DNA of 35,826 nucleotides, from the NCBI GenBank assembly GCA_003246365.1, contig QKAN01000111.1:1-35826 (forward strand), in the 5' to 3' direction. The translations under genes and the position numbers were made by a program. Below are positions 33,223-35,826 of the stretch, one piece after another (the first letter of the stretch is position 1; each line of letters begins with the position of its first letter). The notes under the pieces were generated by a model. It saw nothing but the letters and a program-made list of their open reading frames with translations. It did no database searches and was not told the origin of the DNA. This stretch comes from Clostridia bacterium (GTDB taxonomy: Bacteria; Bacillota; Clostridia; Christensenellales; CAG-138).

Positions 33223-33924
33223 ATGTATGATATTGTATCGCTCGGCGAGCCTTTATTCCCCATCGCCGAAGCTGATATCTCCTGTAACGATATATTATTG
33301 CCATTTCAACCCGAAGAATCATATCTAGAATCGAGTTTGTTCTGTTATTCTTTGAAATCAGAAGAAAAAACAGTTTTCGCTAAGCAGTCAAAAAAAGAAG
33401 TTTTTACGCAGACTCGATTACTGCACACTGGTTCGCTCTTGCTCAAGCAAGAACCAATGCGCTCAGAAATATACGAGGCGATCGATATTGCAAAATCAGG
33501 CGGAGCAATTATATCCTATAAACCATGTTATCAAGCTCGCCAATGGGATAATCCGAAAGAAGCAGTGCGTTATTTACGCTCTTTGATAATAACAGCCGAT
33601 ATCATGTGTCTCACTGAAGACGATTTAGCGATACTGCCTGGAGAATCTAATTCAGAAAAAGCATCGAATGCTCTGGTCGATCAAGGCGTAAAAATTATCA
33701 TTATTTTTGGTGAATCTAACGTTACTTTTCTACGGGTCGGCAAAGAAAGTCGAATTGTTTCAAATGATTTTACCAGCATAGGAATATTAAAGAATCAAAA
33801 TAAAATCTATAGCGGTTTTTTATATCGTCTTTTATCTCAAAATAAGGCTTTGAAAGAAATTTCAATTGACGACATAACAGATTATATTCGATATGGGATT
33901 TCGCTTTCGACACCAAGCAAATAA
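33223..33924 (+). CDS. Degenerate PfkB-family protein lacking catalytic motifs (pseudokinase candidate)
   Basis: This is a 233-residue intact frame, shorter than fructokinases (~310-330). It aligns with PfkB proteins at the start (YDIVSLGE) and in the middle: LLHTGSLLLKQEPMRSEIY (66-84), AIISYKPCYQARQWD (95-109) and ADIMCLTEDDLAILPGE (125-141). The glycine-rich sugar-binding segment that should follow the first strand is missing (residues 10-60 are divergent). The usual YDPNYR is YKPCYQ. The DTTGAGDAF site with the catalytic Asp is replaced by DFTSIGILK (182-190). It cannot be a normal sugar kinase. The gene is visibly AT-richer than its neighbours. AAGGAGACG precedes the ATG. It stands 170 bp upstream of a DeoR regulator. 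Confidence 0.75.
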   Translation: MYDIVSLGEPLFPIAEADISCNDILLPFQPEESYLESSLFCYSLKSEEKTVFAKQSKKEVFTQTRLLHTGSLLLKQEPMRSEIYEAIDIAKSGGAIISYKPCYQARQWDNPKEAVRYLRSLIITADIMCLTEDDLAILPGESNSEKASNALVDQGVKIIIIFGESNVTFLRVGKESRIVSNDFTSIGILKNQNKIYSGFLYRLLSQNKALKEISIDDITDYIRYGISLSTPSK

Positions 33925-34040
33925 GCCAAACGAAGATAATAGCATTCTGACACGTTAAAATTTTTACAAATCATCACACTATCTCATGTTATATTTCAAC
34001 CAAAATTCTACCTCTCTAATCTGATTATAAAAAACTATTC

Positions 34041-34069
34041 TTGTTCATTCATAACATTCGTGTTAAAAT
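34041..34069 (+). promoter_or_regulatory. Candidate promoter for the DeoR regulator
   Basis: TTGTTC (34041-34046) and TAAAAT (34064-34069) with a 17-bp spacer. The -10 is five of six. The start codon at 34095 follows GGAGG (34080-34084). Confidence 0.55.
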
Positions 34070-34094
34070 CCTGTTATATGGAGGTTTCAGATTG

Positions 34095-34865
34095 ATGATG
34101 AATGAACGAATTTCCAGAATTCGTGACTATATCCAGTCCCGCGGCGAAGTAAGCGTTTCGGAACTGCAATCGCTCTATGAGGGTTATTCCTCTATGACCA
34201 TTTGGCGCGATTTAAAACAACTTGAAGAGCAAGGATATATTCGCCGCGTGCATGGCGGCGTAATCTCCATGCAAAACACCGCGCTGCAGATTGAAGGCGT
34301 ATATAGCAAACGAGCCCGAGAGAATACACGCCAGAAAATTGCGATCGCAACAGCGGCATTGAAGCTGATTCAGCCCGGACATGCGGTTTATCTTGATGCC
34401 GGAAGCACGCTGATGACTGTTGCAAATCATATTAACAATGAACGCTACACAATCGTAACCAGCGGCGCGAATATCGCAATTGAATTGTCCCAGCGGCATA
34501 CCAGCGATGTGTTCTTAACCGGTGGATTAATCAGCGAAAATACGCTGTCTTGCTCCGGTTCTCAAGCCGAATCTTTCATCTCCAGCATCAATATTGACAT
34601 TGCATTGATGTCGCCATCGGGTTTTTCTCTGCGTACGGGATTCACCAGCGGGTCTCAAAGCGAAAGCCAGTTGAAACGTGCGGTTATCGCAAAAGCAGCA
34701 AAGGTCGCGATGCTGATGGACACTTCCAAGATTGGTCGGTCTTTGCCGTTTACCTTTGCTACACTTTCAGACATCGATCAATTAATTTGCGATGCACCTC
34801 TTCCAGCGGAGATTGCCGCAGAAGTTGAAGCAAAAGGCGTCGAATGTATCATAGCTGACGTATAA
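34095..34865 (+). CDS. DeoR/GlpR family transcriptional regulator
   Basis: This 256-residue regulator has an N-terminal winged helix (1-56: RISRIRDYIQSRGEVSVSEL, then SSMTIWRDLKQLEEQGYIRRVHGGV), which is the DeoR signature. A C-terminal phosphosugar-binding domain has YLDAGSTLMTVANHI (99-113), LTGGLI (141-146) and GFTSGSQSESQLKRAVI (182-198). Relatives repress sugar-catabolic operons and respond to phosphorylated sugars. Two in-frame ATGs (34095 and 34098) lie behind GGAGG. It is followed by a terminator. The nearest possible target is the degenerate PfkB gene upstream on the same strand. Confidence 0.92.
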   Translation: MMNERISRIRDYIQSRGEVSVSELQSLYEGYSSMTIWRDLKQLEEQGYIRRVHGGVISMQNTALQIEGVYSKRARENTRQKIAIATAALKLIQPGHAVYLDAGSTLMTVANHINNERYTIVTSGANIAIELSQRHTSDVFLTGGLISENTLSCSGSQAESFISSINIDIALMSPSGFSLRTGFTSGSQSESQLKRAVIAKAAKVAMLMDTSKIGRSLPFTFATLSDIDQLICDAPLPAEIAAEVEAKGVECIIADV

Positions 34866-34868
34866 TAA

Positions 34869-34902
34869 CAAAACAGCTTCCGTTTAACGGAGGCTGTTTT
34901 TT
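34869..34902. terminator. Bidirectional terminator after the DeoR gene
   Basis: AACAGCTTCCG pairs with CGGAGGCTGTT (one wobble) with A and T flanks. It lies between the convergent DeoR (stop 34865) and SGNH hydrolase (stop 34905) genes. Confidence 0.88.
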
Positions 34903-34904
34903 CG

Positions 34905-35606
34905 TTACTGTTCGTTTAACGCAAGATCGGCCAGTTCCGAGCCGATGAAAATCTGTCCTTCTTCAGTCAGGTGCAACCCGTCGTCGCAGATCATGTTCTG
35001 ATAAAACTCCCGTGCCGCCAGGCATCGCTGCCTCAGGTCGAGCAATTTTATCTGCATTTCGCGCGCAACCTTTTCAGCCAGAAGCGAATACATTTCCTGA
35101 TAACGGTAGATTTGCTGAATATCTCCAAGCCACTTTAGAATGTTCTTTTCGTTGAGTTTGTCACCGACAAGAAACCGGAAATATCGTTCCGCATCGATTG
35201 GTGGCAGTGTCATCATTACCGGTCTAATCCCCTTCTGCTTCAACCAATTTACCATCTTGCGCATAGAAGCGATATACTCTTCCGGCGGTGTGGCAGGTAA
35301 GTGCGTTTGCTCCGGATGTTCTGAAATTTCCGCCCAGTTAAAATTGCAATCGTTACCGCCGAATTCAATTACTGCCGTATCACACACAACACCTTCTGAA
35401 ACATCCCGTTCCATCATTTCAAATCCTTGCGGCGCAGTGGATCCGAATTTGGAGCGATTAACGATTTCTATTCCCAATTTTTGTGCAGCGATATCGACCG
35501 CTGTTGGACTGGAATAACAATGCCTTTTTCGTGCACTGTTCCATACGACTCCTTTAGCGAGAGAGTCTCCCCAAACAGCCACGGTTTCTTTTGCAAGTTG
35601 TTCCAT
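34905..35606 (-). CDS. SGNH/GDSL-family hydrolase
   Basis: This is a 233-residue hydrolase with all SGNH blocks: VWGDSLAKG (11-19, nucleophile Ser15), the glycine block in SKFGSTA, FGGND (82-86) and DDGLHLTEEG (208-217, catalytic Asp209 and His212). It has no signal peptide, so it is probably cytoplasmic. Family members deacylate or de-esterify lipids, sugars or cell-wall parts; the substrate here is unknown. AGGGAAATAG precedes the ATG. The gene is transcribed alone on the - strand. Confidence 0.9.
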   Translation of the reverse strand: MEQLAKETVAVWGDSLAKGVVWNSARKRHCYSSPTAVDIAAQKLGIEIVNRSKFGSTAPQGFEMMERDVSEGVVCDTAVIEFGGNDCNFNWAEISEHPEQTHLPATPPEEYIASMRKMVNWLKQKGIRPVMMTLPPIDAERYFRFLVGDKLNEKNILKWLGDIQQIYRYQEMYSLLAEKVAREMQIKLLDLRQRCLAAREFYQNMICDDGLHLTEEGQIFIGSELADLALNEQ

Positions 35607-35740
35607 ATCTATTTCCCTGCTTTTCTTTTATGACCAGATCGTAACAGAGAAAATTCAAATCGTATTCAATATTATGTGACGAAACTTTGTTAAAACCTTC
35701 AACTTTTTTTCAAGTTTCGTCCAAGTCAAACCAGCAGTAC

Positions 35741-35781
35741 AAAAAAGAGCAGCCATGGTTAAACCGTGGCTGCTCTTTTTC
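35741..35781. terminator. Terminator at the right edge
   Basis: AGAGCAGCCATGG pairs with CCGTGGCTGCTCT (one wobble) around TTAAA, flanked by A's and T's. It lies just downstream of the stop of the partial - strand gene at the edge and serves that gene. Confidence 0.88.
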
Positions 35782-35790
35782 ATTTGATGT

Positions 35791-35826
35791 TTATTCCATG
35801 GCGTTGAGTTTCTTGTAATACTCAAT
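35791..35826 (-). CDS. C-terminal end of an unidentified gene (5' partial)
   Basis: On the - strand the edge reads IEYYKKLNAME and then TAA (35793-35791), followed nine bases later by a strong terminator. Only eleven codons are in the window. The stop-terminator spacing supports a real gene end, but the product cannot be identified. Confidence 0.45.
   Translation of the reverse strand: MEYYKKLNAME

Noticed and set aside
33223-33924. Calling the PfkB-like gene a pseudogene.
   Set aside because: There is no frameshift or stop, and a good ribosome site is present. It is better described as an intact but motif-deficient protein until selection is measured.

Overview
The window looks like a chromosomal segment of a mid-GC member of the Bacillota, most likely class Clostridia. 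The evidence is the order yicC-remA-gmk-rpoZ-priA-def-fmt-rsmB-rlmN-stp-prkC-rsgA-rpe, strong AGGAGG ribosome sites, a RemA/DUF370 protein, a DUF4364 protein, and a PrkC kinase with PASTA repeats paired with a PP2C phosphatase. No rRNA, CRISPR array, insertion sequence or prophage is visible. One tRNA is present.

Region 1 (1-5916, + strand) holds the 3' end of ligA, a HypE/SelD-like AIR-synthase-fold protein that lacks the HypE C-terminal tail, and then yicC, remA, gmk, rpoZ and priA. The coaBC gene often found between rpoZ and priA is absent. A ~200 bp gap with three hairpins lies there instead.

Region 2 (5913-11704) separates priA from def. It encodes an asymmetric two-gene ABC exporter (one half has Asp in place of the catalytic Glu), a TauE/SafE-type permease, and a divergent XRE-LiaF-like membrane regulator. 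Two 19-bp direct repeats exactly 42 bp apart lie between that regulator and the def promoter.

Region 3 (11649-19583, + strand) is a compact translation and signalling operon: def, fmt, rsmB (TTG start), rlmN, PP2C phosphatase, PASTA kinase, rsgA and rpe. Most junctions overlap by 1 to 17 bp, and a terminator follows rpe.

Region 4 (19634-24558, - strand) holds a DUF4364 protein, a C_GCAxxG_C_C-family protein, a lipoprotein with two related domains plus a DcrB/PsbP-like domain, an MBL-fold hydrolase, a PhzF-family isomerase, and a tRNA-Leu(GAG) with a perfect sigma-A promoter.

Region 5 (24843-35826) is mixed accessory and metabolic DNA. It holds pncB translationally coupled to a small lipoprotein, an uncharacterised fold-type-II PLP enzyme with a TrpB-like lysine motif, a DUF3810 membrane metallopeptidase-like protein that may be leaderless, a TIM-barrel sugar isomerase/epimerase, pgi, an Eis-like acetyltransferase, a PfkB-family protein that has lost its nucleotide-sugar chemistry motifs, a DeoR regulator, an SGNH hydrolase, and the last codons of another - strand gene at the edge.

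Most of the window is conserved housekeeping DNA. The best candidates for undescribed biology are the intact but apparently catalytically dead PfkB-like protein beside a DeoR repressor, the TrpB-like PLP enzyme, and the HypE-like protein without its cyanide-carrying tail. No clear multi-gene novel defence or biosynthetic system was seen.
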